A DNA stretch of 64,000 nt. Origin: Chthonobacter albigriseus (lineage in GTDB: Bacteria; Pseudomonadota; Alphaproteobacteria; Rhizobiales; Pleomorphomonadaceae). Below the pieces are notes generated by a model. The model did no database searches and was not told the DNA's origin. It saw nothing but the letters and a program-made list of their open reading frames with translations. The stretch is taken from contig NZ_JACDIT010000001.1 in assembly GCF_013839445.1 (NCBI RefSeq), positions 1,405,935 to 1,469,934 on the forward strand, in the 5' to 3' direction. A program made the position numbers and the translations under genes. Shown piece after piece: positions 18,960-27,689 of this stretch; positions within the stretch are counted from its first letter, which is position 1; each line of letters starts with the position of its first letter.

Positions 18960-19955
18960 TCAGACGCCGAGGATCACCGCCCAGATCGACACGGTGAACA
19001 CGCCGAGCGCCGTCGTCAGCGTGATCGTCGAGGACGCGAGGCCATGGCCGACGCCGAAGTGGTTGGCGATCAGGTAGGCGTTGACGCCGGTCGGCACCGA
19101 GGAGGTCAGTACCATTGCCGCCGTCCAGACCGGCGAGAGCTCGAGCAGATGCGCCGCCACGTAGACGGAGGCCGGCAGCAGGAAGAGCTTCAATGCGCTC
19201 ATCGTCACGGCCGGCCCGAGATGGCCGCGCACGCCGTATTTGCGCACCGCCATGCCCATCGACAGCAGCGCCGCCGGCCCGGCGAGCCCGGCGATCTGAT
19301 CCATCACCACCTCCGGAATGCCGCCGATCGGCAGCCCCGTCAGCCGGAACAGCGATCCGGCGACAAGGCCGATCACCAGCGGATTGCGGACGAGGTTCCG
19401 CGCGACCTGCCGCAGGATGGCGCCGATCCCCTGCCCGGCCTTCCCCTCGACGGCCCGCTCGGCCCGCTCCATCATCAGCGTCCCCGCGATCATCATCACC
19501 GGCAGGTGCACCGAGAGCAGGATCGAAAGAGCCGCGACGCCCTGGTCGCTCAGCATCCGCCCCACCAGCGGCAGGCCGATGAAGACGTTGTTGGCGAAGG
19601 CCGACGACACCCCCGCAACCACGCCGAGCCGCGCATCACGCTTGAACACCCGCGTCGCCAGGAGATGACCCACAGTCCAGGTCACCGCGACGCCGGAGAA
19701 GTAGGCGGCCCACAGGGTCCATGGCGACGATCCGTCGAGGTCGGCCTCCGCGATCGTGCGAAACAGCAGCACCGGCACCGCGAGCTTGAACACGAAGTCG
19801 CCGAGCGCATCGCCCACCTCCGCCTTGAGAAGGCGGAGCGCGACGGCCGCCCAGCCGATCGCGATCAGCGCGAAGATGGGGATGACGTTGTCGACGATCT
19901 GGGACAAGGCGGACGGGCTTCGCTTCGGCGGGAGGGGCGAACCGTTCCGCGGCAC
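18960..19955 (-). CDS. AEC family transporter (auxin efflux carrier fold)
   Basis: About 331 residues with ten hydrophobic segments and the AEC hallmarks FKLAVPVLLFRTIAE, SSAFANNVFIGLPLV, NPLVIGLVAG and SSVPTGVNAYLIA. Members export or import small organic acids such as malate or malonate. The chosen GTG at 19955 has GGAAGGG eight bases upstream; a TTG at 19907 would give the usual family N-terminus and an ATG at 20033 a longer one, so the start is uncertain. It follows the tautomerase gene, separated by a perfect 11-bp palindrome. Confidence 0.8.
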   Translation of the reverse strand: MPRNGSPLPPKRSPSALSQIVDNVIPIFALIAIGWAAVALRLLKAEVGDALGDFVFKLAVPVLLFRTIAEADLDGSSPWTLWAAYFSGVAVTWTVGHLLATRVFKRDARLGVVAGVSSAFANNVFIGLPLVGRMLSDQGVAALSILLSVHLPVMMIAGTLMMERAERAVEGKAGQGIGAILRQVARNLVRNPLVIGLVAGSLFRLTGLPIGGIPEVVMDQIAGLAGPAALLSMGMAVRKYGVRGHLGPAVTMSALKLFLLPASVYVAAHLLELSPVWTAAMVLTSSVPTGVNAYLIANHFGVGHGLASSTITLTTALGVFTVSIWAVILGV

Positions 19956-20003
19956 GCCGACATCCCTTCCTAGATCCCCGTCAACGCCGCGGCAAGATCG
20001 AAG

Positions 20004-20033
20004 TTGTCCGATGATTGACCAGTCATCGGACAA
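20004..20033. promoter_or_regulatory. Perfect 11-bp inverted repeat between tautomerase and AEC genes
   Basis: TTGTCCGATGA, an 8-base centre, TCATCGGACAA. It starts four bases after the tautomerase stop codon and lies about 50 bases before the AEC start. No T-run follows on the minus strand, so an operator or mRNA-stabilising hairpin seems likelier than an intrinsic terminator. Confidence 0.45.
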
Positions 20034-20036
20034 CCC

Positions 20037-20495
20037 TCACCGGACACCGTACCGCGCGATCGCAGCTGTCGCGAGGTCGTCACGCCGCTTGCGCTCGATG
20101 GCGGCCTCGTCGGCCCGGAACGCCTGCGTCAGCCCGCCGTAGCCATACGCGTCGCCGCGCGCCTCCAGCACGTGGACATAGCTTTCCGGATGCAGCGCGC
20201 CAAGGATCTCACCCATCCCGGCATGCACTTCCGCCAGGAACGAGGCCTTCTCAGCGGCAGTATTGGTCCCCTCGGTGACCTTGATCTCGACCGCATAGCT
20301 CGCCAGCCCCAAGGTTGCGAGCGACCGGCCCGCAATGGTCCAGCCACTGGCGTCGACCTGTTCGACGATCACGGCCGTCAGATCCTCCCGCTTCTTCAGA
20401 ACCCGGGCCGCAAGGCGTGTCATAAGTCGGGCGACCCGGGCCCGCTGATCGGTCTCGCTGGCAGGGGTCGAAAAAGTGACGCTGACGAGGGGCAT
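20037..20495 (-). CDS. Tautomerase family protein
   Basis: 152 residues beginning Met-Pro, so that after Met removal Pro1 would be the catalytic base of the 4-oxalocrotonate tautomerase/MIF fold; the early LVSVTFST strand and RARVARLMTRLAARVL helix fit the beta-alpha-beta unit. The length is twice a monomer unit, suggesting a fused or extended tautomerase. The ATG at 20495 has GGAG upstream. It is divergent from a LysR gene across 93 bases, a common regulator-target arrangement. Substrate unknown. Confidence 0.75.
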   Translation of the reverse strand: MPLVSVTFSTPASETDQRARVARLMTRLAARVLKKREDLTAVIVEQVDASGWTIAGRSLATLGLASYAVEIKVTEGTNTAAEKASFLAEVHAGMGEILGALHPESYVHVLEARGDAYGYGGLTQAFRADEAAIERKRRDDLATAAIARYGVR

Positions 20496-20544
20496 GGCGA
20501 TCTCCATCGATTGAACACCCCAGGAGCCTAGAACCGTGTGAGTC

Positions 20545-20582
20545 ATTCGGAAAACGAATTGACAGAATATCAGAAATGCTGA
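20545..20582. promoter_or_regulatory. LysR-type boxes between tautomerase and lysR genes
   Basis: ATTC-N7-GAAT (20545-20559) fits the T-N11-A pattern of LysR-type sites, and TCAG-N5-CTGA (20570-20582) is a second small palindrome. A TTGACA at 20559-20564 could be a -35 for the lysR direction. The sites sit in the 93-base divergent gap. Confidence 0.5.
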
Positions 20583-20588
20583 AATAGA

Positions 20589-21461
20589 ATGATGATGGAT
20601 CTCGATATCGACCTCCTCCGCAGCTTTGCCGCGATTGCCGACACCCGCAGCTTCACCGCCGCCGGAACGCGCATCGGCGCCACTCAGTCCGCCGTGAGCG
20701 TTCGCCTCAAGAAGTTGGAGGAGCGGATCGGCCGGACCCTCCTGGAACGGACGCCGCGATCGGTGATGCTGACGCCCTTCGGCGAAACATTTCTCGCCGA
20801 CGCCCGTCGCATCCTGGCCGCCCACGACGACGCCCTCCGACGCGCCCTGGTCGGCGAGCCCGCGATCACGCTCTCGGTCGGGATCAGCGAGCACGCCGGC
20901 GGTCTCTCGCTGGCGCCGGCCTTGGCCGAACTCCGCCGCCTCGTACCCAACCTGCAACTGCGGATCTTCCTCGGCCTTTCCGACGACCTGCTCGCCGCTT
21001 TCCAGAACGGCCGCCACGACGCGGTCGTCATCCGGCGCAACACTGGCCCCACCGATGGCCGCGTCCTCTACCGCGACGATCTCTGCTGGTTCGCCGCCCC
21101 GAGCCTCGGCTGGCGGCCCGGCGAACCGGTTCCCCTGGTCACTCTGGAAAGTCCCTGCAACGCACGCATGGCCGCGATTGGGGCCCTGGAAGGCGCGGGA
21201 CTGGCCTACCTCGAGGCCTTCCTGTCACGCGGGGTGGCCGCAATCCAAGCCGCGACGTCCGCCGGCCTCGGGATCGCCTGCCTGGGTGCCCGGCACCGGC
21301 CGGATGGCACCAGCCGTCTTGGCGAGGAACACGGCCTGCCGCCGCTCCCGTTGAGCGAGGTGGTGCTCCACCACAGGCTGAAGGACAAGGCCGCAGCCTT
21401 CGCCCTCGATCGTTTGGGCGACGTGCTGTCCGCCGCGTCGCCCTCTCCCCTCACCCCTTGA
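20589..21461 (+). CDS. LysR family transcriptional regulator
   Basis: 290 residues. The N-terminal winged HTH runs from about 6 to 65 ([21 protein letters not shown], split as [14 protein letters not shown] and [19 protein letters not shown]), followed by the linker helix and the effector domain. It probably controls the divergent tautomerase and perhaps the AEC gene; the effector is unknown. Three ATG codons in a row open the gene and no ribosome site is visible, so the message might be leaderless. The 3' end overlaps the convergent ureG end by 11 bases. Confidence 0.9.
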   Translation: MMMDLDIDLLRSFAAIADTRSFTAAGTRIGATQSAVSVRLKKLEERIGRTLLERTPRSVMLTPFGETFLADARRILAAHDDALRRALVGEPAITLSVGISEHAGGLSLAPALAELRRLVPNLQLRIFLGLSDDLLAAFQNGRHDAVVIRRNTGPTDGRVLYRDDLCWFAAPSLGWRPGEPVPLVTLESPCNARMAAIGALEGAGLAYLEAFLSRGVAAIQAATSAGLGIACLGARHRPDGTSRLGEEHGLPPLPLSEVVLHHRLKDKAAAFALDRLGDVLSAASPSPLTP

Positions 21462-22071
21462 GGCCGCCGGCTTCCTCGATGAAGGCCACCACCTGGTCCA
21501 CGTTGTGGCCGGCCCGCACGTTGGTGAAGACGAACGGCCGCTGGCCGCGCATCCGCCTGGAATCCCGGTCCATCACCTCCAGCGACGCCCCGACGTAGGG
21601 CGCGAGGTCGATCTTGTTGATCACGAGGAGGTCCGACCGTGTGATGCCCGGACCGCCCTTGCGGGGGATCTTGTCGCCGGCCGACACGTCGATGACGTAG
21701 ATCGTGATGTCGGCGAGCTCGGGCGAGAAGGTCGCCGCGAGGTTGTCGCCGCCGCTCTCGATCAGGATCACGTCGAGGTCCGGAAAGCGCTCGTTGAACT
21801 CGGCAACGGCCGCGAGGTTGATCGAGGCGTCCTCGCGGATGGCGGTATGCGGGCACCCGCCCGTCTCCACGCCGGCGATCCGCTCCGGCGGCAGCGCCCC
21901 GGAACGCGTCAGGAACTCCGCGTCCTCCTTGGTGTAGATGTCGTTGGTGATGGCGGCGATGTCGTAGCGCTCGCGCAGCACCTTGCAGAGCGCGTCCATC
22001 AGCGCCGTCTTTCCCGACCCGACCGGGCCGCCGATACCGACGCGAAGAGGACCGTGGGACTTGGCTGTCAT
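21451..22071 (-). CDS. ureG: Urease accessory GTPase UreG
   Basis: 206-residue SIMIBI GTPase that drives nickel insertion into urease. The P-loop [11 protein letters not shown] spans 12-22; the nickel-binding Cys-Pro-His motif is Cys73-His75 in [19 protein letters not shown] is the Walker B region and NKID the base-specificity motif. It is the last gene of the urease operon and its ATG overlaps the ureF stop in ATGA. Confidence 0.97.
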   Translation of the reverse strand: MTAKSHGPLRVGIGGPVGSGKTALMDALCKVLRERYDIAAITNDIYTKEDAEFLTRSGALPPERIAGVETGGCPHTAIREDASINLAAVAEFNERFPDLDVILIESGGDNLAATFSPELADITIYVIDVSAGDKIPRKGGPGITRSDLLVINKIDLAPYVGASLEVMDRDSRRMRGQRPFVFTNVRAGHNVDQVVAFIEEAGGLKG

Positions 22072-22778
22072 GACCGGAACAGTCTCGTGTACTGGGTTTC
22101 GTGTTTCATCGATGCGATGTCGGCTCTAAGCACCGCTCCGCCCACGTCGTCGAGTGTAGCCGCGAGCGCTTCCCCTGCGACGGCCGAGGCGATCGGCGCC
22201 ATGTCGCGGATCACCCGCTGCCCGTCAGTCTGCCCGAGCGGCACCGCGCGCACCGCCGCCGAGACGAGGTTCGCAACGAAGGCGCTGACGAAGCTCTCCA
22301 GCGCAAGCGGCAGCCCGAGCCGATGATCCGACGCGGCAACCGCCACCGCCACGGAATAGGCGACAGGCGTCGGCGCCAGATCCTTAGCCAGCAAAGCAAG
22401 CGAGGGCGCATCCCAGGTCGCACCGATGGCGGTGACGAAGGCCTTGCCCTGCGCCCCGGCTTCCAGGCGCCGTTCGCGCGAGGGCTGCAACGCATAGGCA
22501 AGCTCGGCGACGGAGCGCATCGCGCCAATGTCGCCTGAGGCCGAGGCGCGGTAGGCATGGGCGAAAAGGATCGCATCCGACCGGCCGGCCCCATGCCTGA
22601 GGATGTCCGACAGCCAGGCCCGGAGATCGTCGGCCGACGTGACGGTGCCGTCCTCGATCGCCCACTCCAGCCCGTGGCTGTAGGTGAACGCGCCGACAGG
22701 AAAGGCCGGCGACAGCCACGTCATCAGCTTGACGATCGCTTCTCCCGTGGCGGCCTCACCCGTCATCGCATCAGCCAT
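22068..22778 (-). CDS. ureF: Urease accessory protein UreF
   Basis: 236-residue all-helical accessory protein that bridges UreD (UreH) and UreG in the urease activation complex. Family features are [21 protein letters not shown] near the start (split: [14 protein letters not shown], then [13 protein letters not shown]) and the C-terminal [11 protein letters not shown]. The start at 22778 overlaps the ureE end by 8 bases; an ATG four codons later is also possible. Confidence 0.95.
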   Translation of the reverse strand: MADAMTGEAATGEAIVKLMTWLSPAFPVGAFTYSHGLEWAIEDGTVTSADDLRAWLSDILRHGAGRSDAILFAHAYRASASGDIGAMRSVAELAYALQPSRERRLEAGAQGKAFVTAIGATWDAPSLALLAKDLAPTPVAYSVAVAVAASDHRLGLPLALESFVSAFVANLVSAAVRAVPLGQTDGQRVIRDMAPIASAVAGEALAATLDDVGGAVLRADIASMKHETQYTRLFRS

Positions 22779-23460
22779 GTCGATGGCCGTGGTCATTCCC
22801 GCAGCCGCAGTCGGGACCGTGCTCATGGTGCGCATGTCCACGGTGGTCATGGGCATGTCCGGCCTGCTTGCCATGCGCGTGCTCGTGGCCAGGATGGGCG
22901 TGTTCGGCCGAGTGATCATGTCCATGGTCGTGACCGTGTCCATGGTCATGGTCGTGCCCGCAACCGCAGTCCGCACCGTGCTCGTGCCCGTGGGCATGAT
23001 CGTCGTCATGCGCATGACCATGCACCGTGCCGAGGCCGTAGGCACCGCCCTCCGGGTCGAACCCGTGGGCGACGTGCCGGACCTCCGCCCCGAGCTTCAC
23101 CAGCATGTCCTCGATCACGTGATCCTCGCGGATCCGCAGCCGGTCGCCCAGGATCTGTGTCGGCAGGTGGCGGTTGCCGAGGTGCCAGGCGATCCGCACA
23201 AGGTGCAGCGGGTCGCGCGCCGTCACCTCCAGAAGCCGTTCCGCCTGGGCCTTCACGGCGATCAGCCGGCCGTCCTCCAGCTCCAAGGCGTCGCCTTCCT
23301 TCATCACCTGCGCCTCCGGCAGGTTGAGCAGGAAGATCGTCTTGCCCACGCAGCGCATCACCAGCCGCCGCCGGTGCCGGTCGTCGCGCTCGAGAACCAG
23401 CGTATCGGCCGGCGCGCCGGTCCAGGTTCCCGCGGGAAGGATGCGTGTGGCGGTGATCAT
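22771..23460 (-). CDS. ureE: Urease nickel metallochaperone UreE with long His-rich tail
   Basis: 229 residues. The peptide-binding and metal-binding domains occupy about 1-145, with the conserved WHLGNRHLP (His93, His98) that corresponds to the interdomain nickel site. From residue 147 on, 30 of 83 residues are His, in HxH and HDHGH runs, with two CGCG motifs at 165-168 and 218-221. The tail should bind several Ni2+ (or Zn2+) ions and store or deliver nickel. It is longer than in many UreE proteins. Start at 23460; upstream in-frame codons belong to non-coding sequence. Confidence 0.95.
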   Translation of the reverse strand: MITATRILPAGTWTGAPADTLVLERDDRHRRRLVMRCVGKTIFLLNLPEAQVMKEGDALELEDGRLIAVKAQAERLLEVTARDPLHLVRIAWHLGNRHLPTQILGDRLRIREDHVIEDMLVKLGAEVRHVAHGFDPEGGAYGLGTVHGHAHDDDHAHGHEHGADCGCGHDHDHGHGHDHGHDHSAEHAHPGHEHAHGKQAGHAHDHRGHAHHEHGPDCGCGNDHGHRHG

Positions 23461-23500
23461 GAAACTCTCGTTGGTCAGCGATGGACGTGCGGCTGCCGTA

Positions 23501-23956
23501 TCAGCCGAAGAACCCGTCGTCCATGATCTCCTCGATCGTGAACGGGCAAGTTTCGGGGAACGTGGACTCCGGAAGTCCGGTCTCGGCGATCGCCAGCAGG
23601 CGAGCGGTCTCGTACTCCTCCGCGAGCACATCGGCCGGATACTTCTTCAGACTAGGATTCCTGCGGATAACCTTCTGGATGCCGAGCCGTTGAACCTTGA
23701 TGGTCGCCTGCCAACCGCCTTTCCATTGCTCAGGTTGGAAACGGGCCTTTAGGAGGTGCATCAGCAGTTGATCCAGCCGGTTCTCGATTTCCTGCTTCTG
23801 CTGCCCCCCCACGCTGTCGATCTCCTCCGCCAGATTCTCCCAATCGATGTCGTTGTGGGAACGGGCGCGCAGTTTCGCCGCCTGTTCCTGCGTCCAGGCG
23901 TAGAAATCTTCCTCATAGGTGTCCGGCATAGTCGGACGGTCGAGCAGCTTGGCCAT
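23501..23956 (-). CDS. DUF29 family protein inserted in the urease operon
   Basis: 151 residues with the DUF29 pattern: [33 protein letters not shown], and [16 protein letters not shown], then the RNPSLKKYP and [14 protein letters not shown] region. DUF29 proteins are frequent in cyanobacteria and scattered in proteobacteria; their function is unknown. The gene sits between ureC and ureE on the same strand and has visibly more A/T than its neighbours, suggesting later arrival by transfer. It is not a known urease component. Confidence 0.85.
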   Translation of the reverse strand: MAKLLDRPTMPDTYEEDFYAWTQEQAAKLRARSHNDIDWENLAEEIDSVGGQQKQEIENRLDQLLMHLLKARFQPEQWKGGWQATIKVQRLGIQKVIRRNPSLKKYPADVLAEEYETARLLAIAETGLPESTFPETCPFTIEEIMDDGFFG

Positions 23957-24043
23957 GGAACCAATCTAGATCAGCAGACGATAATGCGCCATGGGCGCCC
24001 GTCGAACCGCCATCGAACGGTGTTTGCCCCGAGCCTCCCGAAC

Positions 24044-25780
24044 TCAGAACAGGAAATACCGCTGCGCCATCGGCAGCACCTCGGCCGGCTCGCAGGTGAG
24101 CAGTTCCCCGTCTGCCCGCACCTCGTAGGTCTCCGGATCCACCTCGATATGGGGCGTCGCTGCGTTGTGCACCATTGAGGCCTTTGAGATGCCGCCGCGC
24201 ACGTTCTCCACCGGCAGCACCAGGCTGTCGAGTTCCAGCCGGTCCTTGATGCCGTTCTCGTAGGCGGCCTTGGACACGAAGGTGATCCGCGAGGCGGTCA
24301 TCGCCTTGCCGAAGGCGCCGAACATCGGCCGGTAGTGCACCGGCTGCGGCGTCGGGATCGAGGCGTTCGGGTCGCCCATCGGCGCCGCGGCGATGGTGCC
24401 GAGCTTCAGCACCAGGTCGGGTTTCACGCCGAAGAAGGCCGGCGACCAGAGCACCAGGTCGGCGAGCTTGCCGACTTCGACCGACCCCACGTGTCTGTCG
24501 AGACCGTGCGCGATCGCCGGGTTGATCGTCACCTTGGCGATGTAGCGCTTGACGCGGAAATTGTCGGCGCCTGTGCCGACATCCTCCGCCAGAGTCCCGC
24601 GCTGGACCTTCATCTTGTGGGCGGTCTGGAAGGTGCGGATGATCACCTCGCCCACGCGCCCCATCGCCTGGCTGTCGGAGGCGATGATGGAGAAGGCGCC
24701 CATGTCGTGCAGGATGTCTTCCGCCGCGATCGTCTCCTTGCGGATCCGGCTCTCGGCGAAGGCGACATCCTCCGGGATCGACGAATCCAGGTGATGGCAG
24801 ACCATCAGCATGTCGAGGTGTTCGTCGAGCGTGTTCCGCGTGTAGGGCCGCGTCGGGTTGGTCGACGAGGGCAGCACGTTGGCGAGCCCCGCGACCTTGA
24901 TGATGTCGGGCGCATGCCCGCCACCCGCGCCCTCGGTGTGGAAGGCATGGATGGTGCGGCCCTTCATGGCCTTCACCGTGTCCTCCACAAAGCCGGACTC
25001 GTTCAGCGTGTCCGTGTGGATCATCACCTGCACGTCGTAGTCGTCAGCGACCGAAAGGCAGTTGTCGATGGTCGCCGGCGTGGTGCCCCAGTCCTCGTGC
25101 AGCTTGAGGGCGCAGGCCCCCGCCTCGATCTGCTCGACGAGCCCGGCCGGCAGCGCCGCGTTGCCCTTGCCGGAGAAGGCCAAGTTCATCGGGAAGCTGT
25201 CGGCCGCCTGGATCATACGGGAGAGATGCCACGGCCCCGGCGTGCAGGTGGTGGCGGCGGTGCCCGTCGCCGGCCCCGTGCCGCCGCCGAGCATCGTCGT
25301 CACGCCGGAATAGAGCGCTTCGTCGATCTGCTGCGGCGCGATGAAGTGGATGTGGGTGTCGAGGGCACCCGCCGTCAGGATCTTGCCCTCGCCCGCGATC
25401 ACCTCGGTGCCCGGCCCGACCACGATGGCGATGGCCGGGTCCATGTTGCCGAACCCCGCCTGGACGTCCGGGTTGCCGGCCTTGCCGATGCCGACGATCC
25501 GCCCGTCCCGGATCCCGACGTCGGCCTTCACGATGCCCCAGTGGTCCACGATCAGCGCGTTGGTGATCACCGTATCCACCGCGCCCTGCGCCCGCGTCGC
25601 CTGGCTCTGGCCCATGCCGTCACGGATCACCTTGCCGCCGCCGAACTTCACCTCCTCGCCATAGGTGGTGAAATCCTTCTCCACCGCGATCAGGAGTTCG
25701 GTGTCCGCCAGGCGAACCTTGTCGCCCACGGTCGGTCCATACATGTCGGCATAGGCGGCTCGGGAGATGCGATAGGACAT
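24044..25780 (-). CDS. ureC: Urease alpha subunit
   Basis: 578-residue catalytic subunit hydrolysing urea to ammonia and carbamate. The di-nickel ligands are visible: HIH at 143-145, the carbamylated Lys226 in [11 protein letters not shown], His255 and His281; the flap has Cys328 and the active-site His329 in MVCHHLD. Length and all key residues are intact, so an active enzyme is expected. The ATG at 25780 starts [17 protein letters not shown]; longer in-frame upstream sequence is not conserved. Encoded as a separate subunit, as in most bacteria. Confidence 0.98.
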   Translation of the reverse strand: MSYRISRAAYADMYGPTVGDKVRLADTELLIAVEKDFTTYGEEVKFGGGKVIRDGMGQSQATRAQGAVDTVITNALIVDHWGIVKADVGIRDGRIVGIGKAGNPDVQAGFGNMDPAIAIVVGPGTEVIAGEGKILTAGALDTHIHFIAPQQIDEALYSGVTTMLGGGTGPATGTAATTCTPGPWHLSRMIQAADSFPMNLAFSGKGNAALPAGLVEQIEAGACALKLHEDWGTTPATIDNCLSVADDYDVQVMIHTDTLNESGFVEDTVKAMKGRTIHAFHTEGAGGGHAPDIIKVAGLANVLPSSTNPTRPYTRNTLDEHLDMLMVCHHLDSSIPEDVAFAESRIRKETIAAEDILHDMGAFSIIASDSQAMGRVGEVIIRTFQTAHKMKVQRGTLAEDVGTGADNFRVKRYIAKVTINPAIAHGLDRHVGSVEVGKLADLVLWSPAFFGVKPDLVLKLGTIAAAPMGDPNASIPTPQPVHYRPMFGAFGKAMTASRITFVSKAAYENGIKDRLELDSLVLPVENVRGGISKASMVHNAATPHIEVDPETYEVRADGELLTCEPAEVLPMAQRYFLF

Positions 25781-25839
25781 GGGATCTTCCTGGCAGGGAT
25801 CTTTGATACGAAGCTGTCGGAGACTGCGCCTCGGCGGGG

Positions 25840-26145
25840 CTAGAGCGCTCCCATAACCTCTTGGCGGAAGCCGTAGACCTCGCGCTTGCCGCCGAACGGC
25901 ACCAGGGTCACGTTCCGCGTCTGCCCCGGCTCGAAGCGGACGGCAGTGCCGGCGGGGATATCCAGCCGGCATCCGCGCGCCGCGTCGCGATCGAAAGCAA
26001 GCGCCGGATTGGTTTCGGCGAAATGATAGTGGCTCCCGACCTGGATCGGCCGGTCGCCGGTGTTGGACACCTCCAGCGTCACCGTCGGCAGCCCTGCGTT
26101 CAGCTCGATCTCGCCGTCGGCAGCGATGACTTCACCCGGGATCAT
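25840..26145 (-). CDS. ureB: Urease beta subunit
   Basis: 101 residues, the usual size. MIPGEVI at the start, [22 protein letters not shown] (split: [26 protein letters not shown]) and [12 protein letters not shown] are the family hallmarks. It is a structural subunit packing beside UreC. 59 bases separate it from ureC and 10 from ureA. Confidence 0.97.
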   Translation of the reverse strand: MIPGEVIAADGEIELNAGLPTVTLEVSNTGDRPIQVGSHYHFAETNPALAFDRDAARGCRLDIPAGTAVRFEPGQTRNVTLVPFGGKREVYGFRQEVMGAL

Positions 26146-26155
26146 GGCAGCCTCC

Positions 26156-26458
26156 TCAGCGGATCGGTTCGTGGACGGTGACGAGCTTCGTCCCGTCCGG
26201 GAACGTCGCCTCGACCTGCACGTCGTGGATCATCTCCGGCACGCCCGGCATCACCTGGTCGCGCGAGAGCACCGTCGCGCCTTCCGCCATAAGCTGCGCT
26301 ACGGTCTTGCCGTCGCGCGCGCCTTCCACCACGAAGTCGGTGATCAAGGCGATCGCTTCCGGATGGTTCAGCTTCACGCCGCGCTCCAGCCGCCGACGGG
26401 CGACGACCGCGGCCATGGCGATCAGGAGCTTGTCCTTTTCTCGAGGCGTCAGGTTCAT
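26156..26458 (-). CDS. ureA: Urease gamma subunit
   Basis: 100 residues starting [17 protein letters not shown], with [21 protein letters not shown] (split: [21 protein letters not shown]) and [15 protein letters not shown] at the end, as in other UreA proteins. It forms the (alpha-beta-gamma)3 holoenzyme with UreB and UreC. First structural gene after ureD. Confidence 0.97.
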   Translation of the reverse strand: MNLTPREKDKLLIAMAAVVARRRLERGVKLNHPEAIALITDFVVEGARDGKTVAQLMAEGATVLSRDQVMPGVPEMIHDVQVEATFPDGTKLVTVHEPIR

Positions 26459-26491
26459 GGGGTCAGTTGCCCTGCCGTTTCGTGAGTGATT

Positions 26492-27346
26492 TCAGATGGA
26501 CCAGACCCGCGGCACGGGGCCGCCGGAAAGGTCGACGATCACGGTTTCCAGCGCCGTCCGCAAGCGGCGTCCGTCGTCGGCGATGAGCCGGACGACGGCC
26601 ATCCCGTCGAAGCCGCTGACGCCCGCCTCCACGCCCTCGGCGCCGTCGAGCAGGTCGCGCAGCGTCTCCACCCGCGCTTCCGCGTCGTCCGCCACGTGGA
26701 GCACCGTGGCGAAGGCGCGCGCGCCGCGGCCCGTGGCGCCGCCGGACAGGATCGCACGCGTATCGCCAACGAGCCGCAGCGAGTCCGCATAGACGAGCCG
26801 CCCGCCCCGGCGCACCCGCCAGTGGTCGGCGACCTCGGTCGCAAGCACGTCCTCGCCCATCGCCGTCCGACCGAGCACGATCGCTTCCACCCCGGTGAAC
26901 CGCGCCGTCGACGCGAGATCCACCTCCAGCCGGCGCGACAGCGCGGCGCGGTCGAACACGATCGTCTCCTGCGGCAGCCAGAGCGCGTCGGCGCCGGCGC
27001 CCACCGTCAGCCTGTTGAGGATCGTCCCGGCACCGTCCGATCGCTTGTAGATCCGCTCGGCTGCCTGGCTGGTCACCGTCGCGCGGGTGCCTTCGCCCCA
27101 CGCCGCCTCCAGCGTGATCTCGTCACCGCCGGTGATCCCGCCGGCCGTGTTGATGAACACCGCCATCGGCCCGCGCCCGTCGTGGACGCGCGGCAGGCGA
27201 ACCTTGCACGACCCTTCCTGGAACAGCCCGTCGAGCCGCGTCCGGCCTGCCGCCTGCTTGAACGACACGCGCGCAATCCCGCGCGCCCGCTGCATGCGGA
27301 CGATCGGCATCGGCACCTCGGCCGCGATCGGCAGGACGGCATTCAT
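26492..27346 (-). CDS. ureD: Urease accessory protein UreD (UreH)
   Basis: About 284 residues; scaffold that binds apo-urease and, with UreF and UreG, guides nickel delivery. Family features are GRTRLDGLFQEGSCKVRLP, NTAGGITGGD and TSQAAERIYKRSDG, plus LPQETIVFD. The start is uncertain: ATG codons at 27346, 27370 and 27376 are in frame; the last has the better GGTGAG ribosome site. First gene of the ureDABC-DUF29-ureEFG run. The dacF-type gene lies divergently about 340 bases away. Confidence 0.93.
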   Translation of the reverse strand: MNAVLPIAAEVPMPIVRMQRARGIARVSFKQAAGRTRLDGLFQEGSCKVRLPRVHDGRGPMAVFINTAGGITGGDEITLEAAWGEGTRATVTSQAAERIYKRSDGAGTILNRLTVGAGADALWLPQETIVFDRAALSRRLEVDLASTARFTGVEAIVLGRTAMGEDVLATEVADHWRVRRGGRLVYADSLRLVGDTRAILSGGATGRGARAFATVLHVADDAEARVETLRDLLDGAEGVEAGVSGFDGMAVVRLIADDGRRLRTALETVIVDLSGGPVPRVWSI

Positions 27347-27689
27347 CGGCTCTCGGACGCTTCCCCGCATGGACATTCTTGTCTCACCATCACCGTGCAA
27401 GGCCGGGGCCACATACGCCTCGCCGAAAGCAGGCAGACCGCTGCAACCGTCAGCGCAAGCGCTGCCTATTTCCTGTGCAACCCGCCCACACTCCCGCCAC
27501 TTTCCGGCTTTAGCCGAAACCCGACCGCGCATCCATCGTTGGACTCGCGGCGCCTTTGCGAAGCACCCTCGCCTTGCGTTAAAAGGGGCGTGAGCCGCTC
27601 GGACCGGATTCGCCCATCCCGCACTTCGCCGGCAGCGGCGCGACCAGGCCGCCTCCGCGCCCCTCCTTGAAGAAGAGCCCGATCCGCCC
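27347..27689. other. Divergent intergenic region ureD / D,D-carboxypeptidase
   Basis: About 343 bases containing the control region of the urease operon and of the carboxypeptidase gene. No convincing gene was seen. A TTAAAAGGGG stretch near 27577 is the only A/T-rich patch. No NtrC- or sigma-54-type site was recognised with confidence. Confidence 0.4.

Noticed and set aside
20004-20033. Intrinsic terminator after the tautomerase gene
   Set aside because: The stem is perfect, but no T-run follows on the minus strand; listed as a palindrome of unknown role.
22771-23045. Met/Thr-rich N-terminal extension of UreF
   Set aside because: It is the out-of-frame reading of the His codons of ureE; the conserved UreF start is at about 22778.
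24335-25843. Plus-strand open frame of 502 codons opposite ureC
   Set aside because: Shadow of ureC; the urease subunit is complete on the other strand.
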